Under the pieces are notes generated by a model that was not told where the DNA came from, searched no databases, and saw nothing but the letters and a program-made list of their open reading frames with translations. From Pseudothioclava arenosa (GTDB lineage: Bacteria > Pseudomonadota > Alphaproteobacteria > Rhodobacterales > Rhodobacteraceae): 64,000 nt of DNA. The DNA is taken from positions 248,001 through 312,000 of the forward strand of contig NZ_NTJD01000002.1 in NCBI RefSeq assembly GCF_002358085.1, read 5' to 3'. Every line of letters begins with the position of its first letter. Positions within the stretch are counted from its first letter, which is position 1. The translations under genes were made by a program, and so were the position numbers. This document shows, piece after piece, positions 49,808 to 58,987 of the stretch.

Positions 49808-50558
49808 GCCTGACGATTGGCCCGAGGGCGTGGCGCGCCACGTCCTCGAGCGTACCGACTCCACAATGAGTGAAGCGGCCAGACTGGCCCCGCAGCTTGC
49901 GGGGCCTGCATGGATTCTGGCGCTGGAGCAAACCGCGGCGCGCGGGCGGCGCGGGCGCGAATGGAAACACCCCAAGGGTAATTTCTCGGCGACGCTGGTG
50001 ATGAAGCCCTGGCAGGGCGTCGAACATGCCGCGCTCTATTCCTTCGTCGCGGCGCTGGCGCTGGACGAGGCGCTTGCCCAGCTTGTCGGCCCGCATGCGC
50101 GGCTGTCGATCAAATGGCCCAACGACGTGTTGCTGAACGGCGGCAAGATCGCGGGGATCTTGCTCGAAAGCCTCGGCGTGGGCGGACAGATCAGCCATCT
50201 CGCGATCGGCATCGGCGTGAACCTCACGGAGGCGCCGGGCGCGGCCGATGTCGAGCCGGGCGCGATGGCGCCGGTCAGCCTCTTGGGCGAAACCGGCACC
50301 GCGATCACCCCGCAAGAGTTCCTGCCCTTCCTCGCGCGCGCCTTCGCGAAATATCAACGCCAGTTCGATAGCTACGGCTTTGCGCCCATTCGCACGGCAT
50401 GGCTTTTACGCGCCGCCCGGCTGGGCGAAACCGTCATCGCGCGGATGAGCATCGAAACCGTCACCGGCCGCTTCGAGACCATCGACGAGACCGGCAACAT
50501 GATCCTGATCACCGCCGAGGGCCGTCGGGCCATCGCGGCGGGCGACATCTTTTTCTGA
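49797..50558 (+). CDS. birA: Biotin--[acetyl-CoA-carboxylase] ligase
   Basis: BirA activates biotin with ATP and attaches it to carrier domains of carboxylases. The 253-residue protein has [16 protein letters not shown] near residue 43, [19 protein letters not shown] near residue 103, and a C-terminal SH3-like domain. It lacks an N-terminal DNA-binding domain, so it is a non-repressor ligase. The TTG at 49797 overlaps nuoN by 11 bases. A later GTG could be used instead, giving a slightly shorter protein. The following gene is coaX. Confidence 0.92.
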   Translation: MSSKPDDWPEGVARHVLERTDSTMSEAARLAPQLAGPAWILALEQTAARGRRGREWKHPKGNFSATLVMKPWQGVEHAALYSFVAALALDEALAQLVGPHARLSIKWPNDVLLNGGKIAGILLESLGVGGQISHLAIGIGVNLTEAPGAADVEPGAMAPVSLLGETGTAITPQEFLPFLARAFAKYQRQFDSYGFAPIRTAWLLRAARLGETVIARMSIETVTGRFETIDETGNMILITAEGRRAIAAGDIFF

Positions 50559-50571
50559 AACGGGGGGCAAC

Positions 50572-51348
50572 ATGCTTCTCTGCATCGATTGCGGCAATAC
50601 CAACACGGTCTTCTCGATCTGGGATGGCGAGAAATTCCTCGACACCTGGCGGATGGAGACCAATCACAAGCGCACGGCGGATGAATATTACGTCTGGCTG
50701 TCGGGGCTGATGGGGCTCAAGGGCATCCATGCCGACATCACCGAGGTGATCATCTCCTCGACGGTGCCGCGCGTGGTGTTCAACCTGCGCGTCCTCGCGA
50801 GCCGCTATTTTGAATGTCGCCCGCTGGTGGTCGGCAAGCCCGAATGCGCGCTGCCGGTGTCGCCGCGCGTGGATCAGGGCACGACCGTGGGGCCTGACCG
50901 CCTGGTGAATACGGTCGCGGGCTTCGACCGCCATGGCGGCGATATCATCGTGGTCGATTTCGGCACCGCGACCACCTTCGACGTGGTGTCCAAAGACGGC
51001 GCCTATATCGGCGGCGTGATCGCACCAGGCGTGAACCTGAGCCTCGAGGCGCTGCACATGGCCGCCGCCGCGCTGCCCCATGTCGATGTCACCATGCCCG
51101 AGCGCGCGATTGGCACCAACACCGTCGCCTGTATCCAGTCGGGCGTGTTCTGGGGCTATATCGGCCTCGTCGAAGGCATCGTCCGCCAGATCCGTCTCGA
51201 ACGCGACCGCCCGATGAAGGTGATCGCTACCGGCGGTCTGGCAGAGTTGTTCTCGCAGGGGTTCGACCTTTTCGACGCAATCGACTACGATCTGACGATC
51301 CACGGGCTGCGCCTGATCAACGACTATAACAAGGGGCTGAAAGCGTGA
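50572..51348 (+). CDS. coaX: Type III pantothenate kinase
   Basis: CoaX phosphorylates pantothenate in the first step of coenzyme A synthesis. The 258-residue protein has the ASKHA-fold phosphate loops DCGNTNTVFSIW at residues 5-16 and VDFGTATTFDVV near residue 127, plus GPDRLVNTVAGFDR near residue 104 that binds pantothenate. It starts 13 bases after birA, and its stop overlaps the GTG start of the RNase J gene. Confidence 0.95.
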   Translation: MLLCIDCGNTNTVFSIWDGEKFLDTWRMETNHKRTADEYYVWLSGLMGLKGIHADITEVIISSTVPRVVFNLRVLASRYFECRPLVVGKPECALPVSPRVDQGTTVGPDRLVNTVAGFDRHGGDIIVVDFGTATTFDVVSKDGAYIGGVIAPGVNLSLEALHMAAAALPHVDVTMPERAIGTNTVACIQSGVFWGYIGLVEGIVRQIRLERDRPMKVIATGGLAELFSQGFDLFDAIDYDLTIHGLRLINDYNKGLKA

Positions 51349-53021
51349 GCGACAGGCTGATCTATCTTCCGCTGGGCGGTGCCGGTGAAATCGGCATGAA
51401 TACCTATATCTACGGCTATGGCCCGGCCGGGAAGGAACGCCTGATCGTGGTCGATCTCGGGGTGACTTTCCCCGATATGGACGGCTCGCCGGGCGTCGAT
51501 CTGATCATGCCCGATATCGAATGGCTCGAAAGCAATGCCGACCGGATTGAGGGCATCTTTATCACCCATGCCCACGAAGACCACATCGGCGCGCTCGCCC
51601 ATTACTGGCCGAAGCTGCGCAAGCCGATCTTCGCACGCAAATTCACCGGCCGTATCGGCGCGCTCAAGCTCGAAGAGGCGGGGATCTCGGCCAATGAAAT
51701 CACCGTGGTCGAGCCGCGCCCGCATGTGATCTCCCTCGGCCCGTTCAAGGTGCAATTCGTGCCGGTTTCGCATTCGATCCCGGAAAGCTCGGCGCTGGTC
51801 ATCGACACGCCGGCGGGGCGGCTGGTGCATACGGGCGACTTCAAGCTGGATGGCAGCCCGATCGTGGGCGAGCCCTTCGATCCGGTGATGTGGCACGAGA
51901 TCGCCAAGGAAGGGCAGGGGATCAAGGCGCTGACCTGCGATTCCACCAATATCTTCTCGCCCGCGCCGGGACGTTCGGAGGCGACGCTGGCCGAACCGCT
52001 CGCCGAGCTGATCGCCGCGCAAAAGGGCATGGTGGTCGCGACCACCTTCGCCTCGAACGTCGCGCGCCTGAAGACGCTGGCCGAAGCGGGCCGCGCCGCC
52101 GGGCGCCAGATCTGCCTCCTAGGGCGCGCGATGCGCCGCATGGTCTCGGCCGCGCAGGAAACCGGCGTGCTGACGGGCTTCCCGCCGGTGCTCAGCCCCG
52201 AGGACGCCGCCGACATGCCGCGCCACAAGCTGATGCTGATCGTGACCGGTTCGCAGGGCGAACGCCGCGCGGCCTCGGCGGCGCTGAGCCGGGGCAAGTA
52301 CCTCGGCCTCGAGATGAAAGAGGGCGACAGCTTCCTGTTCTCGTCGAAGACCATCCCCGGCAACGAGCGCGGCGTGATCCGCATCATGAACGCGTTTTCC
52401 GAGATGGGCGTCGAGGTGATCGACGATCACGGCGGCCTCTATCACGTTTCGGGCCACGCCAATCGCCCAGATATCGAGGCGGTGCATGACCTGCTCAAGC
52501 CGCGCGCGGTGATCCCGATGCATGGCGAGCACCGCCACCTGCGCGAGCATATGAAACTCGCGCAATCGAAGGGGATTGCCTCCGAGGTCGCGACCAACGG
52601 CACGATGCTCGACCTCACCGACGAGGTGCCGCAGGTGGTCGAGCATATCGAGACCGGGCGCACCTATCTCGACGGTTCGGTGCTGATCGGTGCGATGGAT
52701 GGCGTGGTGCGCGACCGTATCCGCATGGCGCTGAACGGGCATGTGCTGATCACCGTGATCATCGACGAGGATGACGAGCCTCTGGGCGAGGCCTGGGTCG
52801 AGTTGATGGGCCTGCCCGAGACCGGCAAGCGCGGCGCGGCTCTGGCCGACCAGATCGAGGAGGAACTGGCCGAGTTTCTCGCGCGCGCGCCCGAAAAGGT
52901 GCTCTCGAATGACGACAAGATGGATGACGCGATCCGCAAGATCGCGCGCCAGGTGACGATGGAAGAGGTCGGCAAGAAGCCCGAGGTGACGGTGGTCGTT
53001 TCGCGGCTGATCGCGGCCTGA
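51345..53021 (+). CDS. rnj: Ribonuclease J
   Basis: RNase J is a metallo-beta-lactamase/beta-CASP ribonuclease with 5'-exonuclease and endonuclease activity in mRNA decay and rRNA maturation. The 558-residue protein has the zinc motif THAHEDHIG near residue 73, VPVSHSIPESSA near residue 139, and MHGEHRHLREH near residue 390. The start is GTG at 51345, overlapping the coaX stop (GTGA). It is the last gene before a strong terminator and is likely part of the long nuo transcript or an internal unit. Confidence 0.95.
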   Translation: MSDRLIYLPLGGAGEIGMNTYIYGYGPAGKERLIVVDLGVTFPDMDGSPGVDLIMPDIEWLESNADRIEGIFITHAHEDHIGALAHYWPKLRKPIFARKFTGRIGALKLEEAGISANEITVVEPRPHVISLGPFKVQFVPVSHSIPESSALVIDTPAGRLVHTGDFKLDGSPIVGEPFDPVMWHEIAKEGQGIKALTCDSTNIFSPAPGRSEATLAEPLAELIAAQKGMVVATTFASNVARLKTLAEAGRAAGRQICLLGRAMRRMVSAAQETGVLTGFPPVLSPEDAADMPRHKLMLIVTGSQGERRAASAALSRGKYLGLEMKEGDSFLFSSKTIPGNERGVIRIMNAFSEMGVEVIDDHGGLYHVSGHANRPDIEAVHDLLKPRAVIPMHGEHRHLREHMKLAQSKGIASEVATNGTMLDLTDEVPQVVEHIETGRTYLDGSVLIGAMDGVVRDRIRMALNGHVLITVIIDEDDEPLGEAWVELMGLPETGKRGAALADQIEEELAEFLARAPEKVLSNDDKMDDAIRKIARQVTMEEVGKKPEVTVVVSRLIAA

Positions 53022-53041
53022 TACTGGCGCCACGCAAAAGC

Positions 53042-53073
53042 AAAGGGCCGGGACGCTGTCGTCCCGGCCCTTT
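53042..53073. terminator. Strong bidirectional terminator between rnj and the DEAD-box helicase gene
   Basis: AAAGGGCCGGGACG-CTGT-CGTCCCGGCCCTTT forms a perfect 14-bp stem with a tetraloop, flanked by T-runs on both strands. It lies 21 bases after the rnj stop and 22 bases after the stop of the convergent helicase gene, so it serves both. Confidence 0.93.
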
Positions 53074-53094
53074 TTCATGTCCTGATCCGCGCGA

Positions 53095-54933
53095 TCACTC
53101 GGCGGTCTTCTCCGCTTCGGCGGGTGCCTCGGCGGCAGGCTCTGCCACCGGCTCCGCCGGGGCTTCGGCCACGGGGGCGGCCTCCGGCGCGGGGGCCTCA
53201 GCCTGAACCTCGGCCGGCGCTTCGGTCGTGGGCGCCTCGTCGGTCGGAGTCTCGGTCTTCTTCGAAGAGCGCGAGCGCGAGCGCGACCGGCTCGATTTCT
53301 TGGGCGTTTCCGCTACGGTCTCGGGCGCTTCGGTCTCGATCGCGGTCTCCGTCACCTCGGCTTCGTCCAGCTCGACCTCATCCTTGCCACGGGTCGCCGT
53401 GCGGAACGAGACGGTCAGGAAGTCCGGCACATGGTCGCCCATGCCGACGACGATCGGGTCACGCCCGCCGCGGCGGTTTCGGTCGTTTCGGTCGTTGCGA
53501 TCATTCCGGTCGCGACGCTCGCTGCGCTCCGTGCGCTCCGTGCGCTCACGCTCGGAACGGGCGGGGGCGGCGGCGCGTTCTTCACGCGGCTCCTCGGCAA
53601 CGGGTTTGACCGTGACCGGCTTGGCGACGGGTTTCGCCGCCGGCTCGTCCTGATGCTCGGCCTCGTCGCGGCGCGGACGGTCGCGATCGCGATCCTTGCC
53701 ACCCCGGCGCGAGCGCGAGGATTTCCCGCGGCGCTCGTCATCGCGCGGACGCGGTGCGGATTTCGCGGCGTCGGACAGCTCGAAGCCTTCGGGCAGCTCG
53801 CCGCGCGGGATTTCAAGCTTCACCAGCGACTCGATCGCGGCCAGATATTTCTCGTCGAAGGGCGTGGCGATCGAGAAGGCTGCGCCCTTGCGCCCGGCGC
53901 GACCGGTACGCCCGATGCGGTGGACATAATCCTCGGCGTGGTTGGGCAGGTCGTAGTTGAAGACATGGCTCACCGCCGGAATGTCGAGGCCGCGCGCGGC
54001 CACATCCGAGGCCACGAGAATCTTGAGACCGCCGTCGCGGAACGAGTCCAGCGTGCGCATCCGCTGCGACTGATCCAGGTCACCATGGATCGGTGCGGCG
54101 TCGAACCCGTGGGTTTTCAGCGACTTGGCGACGATATCCACATCGACCTTGCGGTTGCAGAAGACGATCGCGTTGGTGCAGGCCTCGCCCTCGGACTTGA
54201 TCAGCGCGCGCAGAAGCTCGCGCTTGGCCTTGGCCGACTGGTCGCGGCGCGCGGGCGTGATCTGCACGAGTTTCTGGGTGATCGTGTCCGAGGTGGTCGC
54301 CTGACGGGCCACTTCGATACGCACCGGCGCGTGCAGGAAGGTGTTGGTGATGCGCTCGATCTCGGGCGCCATCGTCGCCGAGAAGAACAGGGTCTGGCGG
54401 GTAAACGGCGTGAGCTGGAAGATCCGCTCGATATCCGGGATGAAGCCCATGTCGAGCATCCGGTCGGCCTCGTCGACCACCATCACCTGCACGCCGGTCA
54501 AGAGCAGCTTGCCGCGCTCGAAATGGTCAAGCAGGCGGCCCGGGGTTGCGATCAGCACGTCGACGCCGCGGTCGATCAGCTTGTCTTGCTCGCCGAACGA
54601 AACGCCCCCGATCAGCAGCGCCTTGGTCAGCTTGGTATGCTTGGCGTAAATGTCGAAGTTTTCGGCCACCTGCGCGGCCAGTTCGCGCGTCGGGCACAGC
54701 ACCAGCGAGCGCGGCATGCGCGCGCGGGCACGGCCGCGGTCGAGCAGGGTGATCATCGGCAGCGTGAAGCTCGCCGTCTTGCCGGTGCCGGTCTGGGCGA
54801 TGCCGAGCACGTCCTTGCCCTCAAGCGCGGGCGGAATGGCGCCAGCCTGAATCGGGGTGGGCGTTTCATAGCCCGCTTCGTCAATAGCCTTGAGAACCTT
54901 GGGATTCAGGTGGAGGTCGGAGAATTTGGTCAT
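53095..54933 (-). CDS. DEAD-box ATP-dependent RNA helicase (RhlE-like)
   Basis: A 612-residue RNA helicase. Motif Q lies in GYETPTPIQAGAIP, motif I AQTGTGKTAS near residue 47, DEAD box VDEADRMLDMGF near residue 150, SAT near 185 and HRIGRTGRAGR near residue 336. From about residue 375 the protein is low-complexity: Arg/Asp/Glu-rich with repeated ERTERTER and DRNDRND runs, then Ala/Glu/Pro-rich. Such tails often bind RNA and help in cold-shock RNA remodelling or ribosome assembly. I chose the ATG at 54933. The longer frame upstream has no such support. Confidence 0.93.
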   Translation of the reverse strand: MTKFSDLHLNPKVLKAIDEAGYETPTPIQAGAIPPALEGKDVLGIAQTGTGKTASFTLPMITLLDRGRARARMPRSLVLCPTRELAAQVAENFDIYAKHTKLTKALLIGGVSFGEQDKLIDRGVDVLIATPGRLLDHFERGKLLLTGVQVMVVDEADRMLDMGFIPDIERIFQLTPFTRQTLFFSATMAPEIERITNTFLHAPVRIEVARQATTSDTITQKLVQITPARRDQSAKAKRELLRALIKSEGEACTNAIVFCNRKVDVDIVAKSLKTHGFDAAPIHGDLDQSQRMRTLDSFRDGGLKILVASDVAARGLDIPAVSHVFNYDLPNHAEDYVHRIGRTGRAGRKGAAFSIATPFDEKYLAAIESLVKLEIPRGELPEGFELSDAAKSAPRPRDDERRGKSSRSRRGGKDRDRDRPRRDEAEHQDEPAAKPVAKPVTVKPVAEEPREERAAAPARSERERTERTERSERRDRNDRNDRNDRNRRGGRDPIVVGMGDHVPDFLTVSFRTATRGKDEVELDEAEVTETAIETEAPETVAETPKKSSRSRSRSRSSKKTETPTDEAPTTEAPAEVQAEAPAPEAAPVAEAPAEPVAEPAAEAPAEAEKTAE

Positions 54934-55050
54934 ATGCGTCCTGTAAGGCGGCGTCGGGCCGCGGAAATGGTGGGACGCTAGGGTCTCGGGCGCCCCCTTG
55001 ATATGCCGCCGGATTGCAGCTCGCGCTCTGCTATCCGATCTGAGAAAAAA

Positions 55051-55077
55051 GGTCAATCTGCGCGTGGTTTATTGACC
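55051..55077. other. Inverted repeat GGTCAAT-N13-ATTGACC in the divergent promoter region
   Basis: A perfect 7-bp inverted repeat lies between the divergent helicase and antiporter genes. Its right arm contains TTGACC, a possible -35 box for the antiporter. It may be an operator for either gene. The rest of the 54934-55170 gap has no other gene-like content. Confidence 0.4.
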
Positions 55078-55170
55078 GGGTGCGCGCGGGACGGCGCCAA
55101 GCAGTGGCGGGCGGGGTTGCAGCCCGGCGCCGAACCTGCCTTGTTTGGGGAAACGGTGCAGGAGTAGGTG

Positions 55171-57057
55171 ATGGCGGTTCAAGCGGCGGGTCTCGATCCG
55201 GTGACGGCTTTCGGGCTGGTGGGGATTTGCGGTGTGGGCGCGCAATGGCTGGCCTGGAGGCTGCGGCTGCCCGCGATCGTGCTGATGCTCGCGACGGGGC
55301 TTTTGCTGGGCCCGGTGCTGGGCGTTCTGGACCCCGCGCGCGACATCGGCGCGCTGACCGGGCCGCTGGTGTCGCTCGCGGTCGCGGTGATCCTGTTCGA
55401 GGGCGGTATGACGCTCGATCTGCACCGGCTGGGCGATGCACGCGCAGGCGTCACGCGGCTTGTCGTGATCGGCGCGCCGCTCGGCTGGCTTGCCTCGACG
55501 CTGGCGCTGCATTACGCGGCCGGGCTCAGTTGGGAAAGCGCTACCGTCTTCGGCGGCATCATGATCGTGACCGGCCCGACTGTGATCGCGCCGCTCTTGC
55601 GCTCGGCCCGGCTCGCCCGCCGCCCTGCGCAGCTCCTGCAATGGGAGGCGATCGTCAACGACCCGATCGGCGCGCTGGCCGCGGTGCTCGCCTTCGAGGT
55701 GGTGCTGGTCTTGCGCGCGGGCCATTCGGCGGGCGAGGCGCTGCTCAGTCTCGGCTTCGGCATTGGCTTTGCCGCGATCCTCGGCTGGGCGGCGGGCGCC
55801 GGGATCGCCTGGGCCTTCCGGCGCGGGCGCGTGCCCGAATACATGAAGGTGCCGGTGCTCTTCGTCACGCTGATGGCGGCCTTCGCCGCCGCCGACCGGG
55901 TGCTGCATGAAAGCGGGCTGCTGGCGGTGACCGTGATGGGGTTGGTGATCGCCAATGCCAACCTGCCCTCGATGACGGAACTGCGCCGTTTCAAGGAGCA
56001 CGCCACGGTGCTGCTGGTCTCGGGCGTATTCATCCTGCTCGCTGCGGGGTTGTCCTCCGAACAGATCGCCAGCCTCGACGGACGCGCGGCGCTGTTCATC
56101 GTGGCAGTGGTGCTGGTCGCGCGCCCCCTGACGGTGCTGGTGTCGCTCCTGCGTTCGGACGTGCCGATGAAAGAGCGCCTCTTCCTCGCGCTGACCGGCC
56201 CGCGCGGCGTGGTGCTGGTGGCCGTGGCGGGGCTTTTCGGCCAGCGCCTCGCTGAGGCGGGCGTCGCGGATGGCGCACGCGTCGGCCCTCTGGCGTTTGC
56301 CCTGGTGCTGGCGACGGTGGTCTTGCACGGCTTCTCGCTCGCGCCTCTTGCCCGCGCGCTTGGGCTCGCCAGCAAGGAACAGCCCGGCCTCCTGATCGTC
56401 GGCGGCTCGCGCTTCACCACTGAACTCGGCGCCACGCTCAAGGCGGCCGAGGTGCCGGTGCTGGTGACCGATCCGAACCACGCCCATCTGATCCGCCCGC
56501 GGGCCAACGGGTTGCGCACCTTCTACGGCGATATCCTCGCCGAGGCCGCCGAGGACAGTGTCGAGCTGATCGCCTATGGCACGCTTCTGGCCGCCACCGA
56601 TAACGACGCCTATAACACGCTGGTCGCGACCGACCTCGCGCCCGAGATGGGCCGCGACGCGGTCTGGCAGGTGGCGCGCGCCCGCGACGATCGCCCCCGC
56701 CACGCGCTGCCCGCGCAGCTTGGCGGCCGCCCCTTCGCCGAGGGCCACAGCTTCGAGGAGCTCGAACGCCTGATGCGCGAGGGCTGGCGGTTTCGCGCCA
56801 CCAACCTGACCGCGGAATACACCGTCGACCACTGGAAAGCCCGCCGCCCCGAGGCGATCCCGATCCTGCGCGTCAAACCTTCGGGCGAGCTGCGCTTCAT
56901 TCGCAACCGCGACAGCGTCAAGGGCGAACCCGGCGCGCGGCTGATCGCGCTCCTGCCGCCCGAGGCCACTTCGGAGCCCCGCGTCCCCGAGGGCGACACG
57001 CTTGGCGGCGCGGGCCCCGTGGCCGATCTTCCCGTCCCCAAGGCGGACCTCCCCTGA
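55171..57057 (+). CDS. Cation:proton antiporter (CPA1 type) with C-terminal nucleotide-binding domain
   Basis: A 628-residue inner-membrane antiporter, probably exchanging Na+ or K+ for protons. About twelve hydrophobic segments occupy residues 5-385, with VTGPTVIAPLLRSARL near residue 130 and the conserved acidic pair NDPIGAL near residue 165. A TrkA-N-like Rossmann region (LLIVGGSRFTTELG, about residue 407) follows, with an additional soluble tail. I chose the ATG at 55171, preceded by AGGAG, over the adjacent GTG. It is a single-gene unit. Confidence 0.88.
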   Translation: MAVQAAGLDPVTAFGLVGICGVGAQWLAWRLRLPAIVLMLATGLLLGPVLGVLDPARDIGALTGPLVSLAVAVILFEGGMTLDLHRLGDARAGVTRLVVIGAPLGWLASTLALHYAAGLSWESATVFGGIMIVTGPTVIAPLLRSARLARRPAQLLQWEAIVNDPIGALAAVLAFEVVLVLRAGHSAGEALLSLGFGIGFAAILGWAAGAGIAWAFRRGRVPEYMKVPVLFVTLMAAFAAADRVLHESGLLAVTVMGLVIANANLPSMTELRRFKEHATVLLVSGVFILLAAGLSSEQIASLDGRAALFIVAVVLVARPLTVLVSLLRSDVPMKERLFLALTGPRGVVLVAVAGLFGQRLAEAGVADGARVGPLAFALVLATVVLHGFSLAPLARALGLASKEQPGLLIVGGSRFTTELGATLKAAEVPVLVTDPNHAHLIRPRANGLRTFYGDILAEAAEDSVELIAYGTLLAATDNDAYNTLVATDLAPEMGRDAVWQVARARDDRPRHALPAQLGGRPFAEGHSFEELERLMREGWRFRATNLTAEYTVDHWKARRPEAIPILRVKPSGELRFIRNRDSVKGEPGARLIALLPPEATSEPRVPEGDTLGGAGPVADLPVPKADLP

Positions 57058-57060
57058 CCC

Positions 57061-57124
57061 TTCATTTTGCCGCAAATATCCCGGGGTGAGGGGCCGCACG
57101 GCCCCGAGGGGCAGCGCCCCTCAG
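57061..57124. repeat. Intergenic repeat element, copy E (inverted CCGGGATATTT core)
   Basis: The complement of 57061-57084 reads CCGGGATATTT followed by GCGGCAAAATGAA, nearly identical to the cores at 9429 and 62630. Next to it, nested GC hairpins (GGGGCCG-CAC-GGCCCC and GAGGGGC-AGC-GCCCCTC) follow toward argS. Only one half of the inverted repeat seen elsewhere is present. It lies between the antiporter gene and argS. Confidence 0.7.
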
Positions 57125-57186
57125 CCCCGGCAGTTGACGGCGCGCGCCCGCTCTGGCAGGGAGACGGCAACGAAGGATCCGATCTC

Positions 57187-58932
57187 ATGAACCTCTTTGC
57201 CGATATCCGCGAGGCTGTCCTCGCCGCCCTCACCGATCTCGCCGCCGAAGGCACGCTGCCGCAGGGCCTCGATTACACCAATGTCGCGGTCGAGCCGCCG
57301 CGCGACGCGCTGCATGGCGACATGGCGACCAATGCCGCGATGGTGCTGGCCAAGCCCGCCGGCGCGAAGCCGCGCGACATCGCCGAGGCGCTGGCCGCGA
57401 AGCTGGCCGCCGACCCGCGCATCACCTCGGCCGAGGTGGCGGGCCCGGGCTTCCTGAACCTGCGCCTCGATCCGGCGATCTGGGCCGAGGTCACCCGCGC
57501 CGCACTCGCCAAGGGCGCCGATTACGGCCGCGCCACGCTGGGGCAGGGGATCAAGGTCAACGTCGAATATGTCTCGGCCAACCCGACCGGCCCGATGCAT
57601 GTCGGCCATACCCGCGGCGCGGTGTTTGGCGACGCGCTGGCGAGCCTGCTGGATTTCGCCGGCTACGATGTTACGCGCGAATATTACATCAACGACGGCG
57701 GCGCGCAGGTCGATGTGCTCGCGCGCTCGGCCTATGAACGCTACCGCGAGGCTTGCGGGCTGGAGCCCGAGATCCGCGAGGGGCTGTATCCCGGCGATTA
57801 CCTGATCCCCGTCGGCGCCGCGCTCAAGGCGAAATACGGTGAGAGCCTGCTGAACAAGCCCGAGGATGACTGGCTGGCCGAGATCCGCGATTTCGCGACC
57901 GAAGCCATGATGGAGATGATCCGCGAAGACCTCGCGCTCCTAGGCGTGAAGATGGACGTCTTCTATTCAGAAAAATCGCTCTACGGCACGGGCCAGATCG
58001 AGGCGGCGCTGAAGCGGCTGCAGGACCTTGGCCTGATCTACGAAGGCGTGCTGGAGCCGCCGAAGGGCAAGCTGCCCGAAGACTGGGAAGAGCGCGAGCA
58101 GACGCTGTTCAAATCGAGCCAATATGGCGATGATGTCGATCGCCCGGTCAAGAAATCGGATGGCAGCTGGACCTATTTCGCCCCCGACATCGCCTATCAC
58201 TGGACCAAGGTCGAGCGTGGCTTCGACATGCTGATTGACGTCTTTGGCGCGGATCACGGCGGCTATGTGAAACGGATGAAGGCGGCGGTCGCGGCGCTCT
58301 CCGAAGGCCGCGTGCCGCTCGACATCAAGCTGATCCAGCTGGTCAAGCTGTTCAAGAACGGCGAGCCCTTCAAGATGTCGAAACGCGCGGGCACCTTTGT
58401 CACGCTGCGCGACGTGGTCGAGCAGGCGGGTGCCGATGTGACCCGGTTCCACATGCTGACCCGCAAGAACGACGCGCCTCTGGACTTCGACTTCGACAAG
58501 GTGCTGGAGCAGTCCAAGGACAACCCGGTCTTCTACGTGCAATACGCGCATGCACGGATCTGTTCGGTGCTGCGCAAGGCGGCCGAGGCCGGTTGGGACA
58601 TGTCGGACGCGCGTCTGGCTGGCGCGGACCTCTCGGGCAATACCCATGAGGCCGAGCTTGCGCTGGTGAAAAAGATCGCCGAATGGCCGCGCCACGTGGA
58701 AATCGCCGCGCGTGCGAACGAGCCGCATCGGGTCGCGTTCTTCCTCTATGAAATCGCCTCGGACCTGCATGCGCTGTGGAACCGCGGCAATGAGGAACCG
58801 GCGCTGCGCTTCTACCAAGAGCGCAACGAAGCCGCATCCTCGGCGAAAATCGCCCTTGCGCGCGCCTGTGCCGTTGTCATTTCCGCCGGCCTTGGTATTC
58901 TTGGCGTAACCCCGGCTGAAGAGATGCGTTAA
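57187..58932 (+). CDS. argS: Arginyl-tRNA synthetase
   Basis: ArgS charges tRNA(Arg) with arginine. The 581-residue class I enzyme has the HIGH-type motif HVGHTRGA near residue 138 and the KMSKS-type motif [10 protein letters not shown] near residue 396. An N-terminal additional domain (residues 1-110) and a C-terminal helical anticodon-binding domain are family-typical. I chose the ATG at 57187 ([11 protein letters not shown]). Sequence upstream of it is the intergenic repeat. A SPOR-domain gene follows after 55 bases. Confidence 0.97.
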   Translation: MNLFADIREAVLAALTDLAAEGTLPQGLDYTNVAVEPPRDALHGDMATNAAMVLAKPAGAKPRDIAEALAAKLAADPRITSAEVAGPGFLNLRLDPAIWAEVTRAALAKGADYGRATLGQGIKVNVEYVSANPTGPMHVGHTRGAVFGDALASLLDFAGYDVTREYYINDGGAQVDVLARSAYERYREACGLEPEIREGLYPGDYLIPVGAALKAKYGESLLNKPEDDWLAEIRDFATEAMMEMIREDLALLGVKMDVFYSEKSLYGTGQIEAALKRLQDLGLIYEGVLEPPKGKLPEDWEEREQTLFKSSQYGDDVDRPVKKSDGSWTYFAPDIAYHWTKVERGFDMLIDVFGADHGGYVKRMKAAVAALSEGRVPLDIKLIQLVKLFKNGEPFKMSKRAGTFVTLRDVVEQAGADVTRFHMLTRKNDAPLDFDFDKVLEQSKDNPVFYVQYAHARICSVLRKAAEAGWDMSDARLAGADLSGNTHEAELALVKKIAEWPRHVEIAARANEPHRVAFFLYEIASDLHALWNRGNEEPALRFYQERNEAASSAKIALARACAVVISAGLGILGVTPAEEMR

Positions 58933-58987
58933 CCGCACGCCGCCGGGACAGAGGCAAGAAAGCCGGGACGCCGGCGGCGAGGCAGTT

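Noticed and set aside
53431-54981. Plus-strand 516-codon frame opposite the helicase
   Set aside because: It is antisense to a DEAD-box gene with all motifs in order, and shows no support of its own.
55069-57099. A 676-codon minus-strand frame opposite the antiporter
   Set aside because: It is a shadow of the antiporter gene, which has clear membrane and Rossmann segments on the plus strand.
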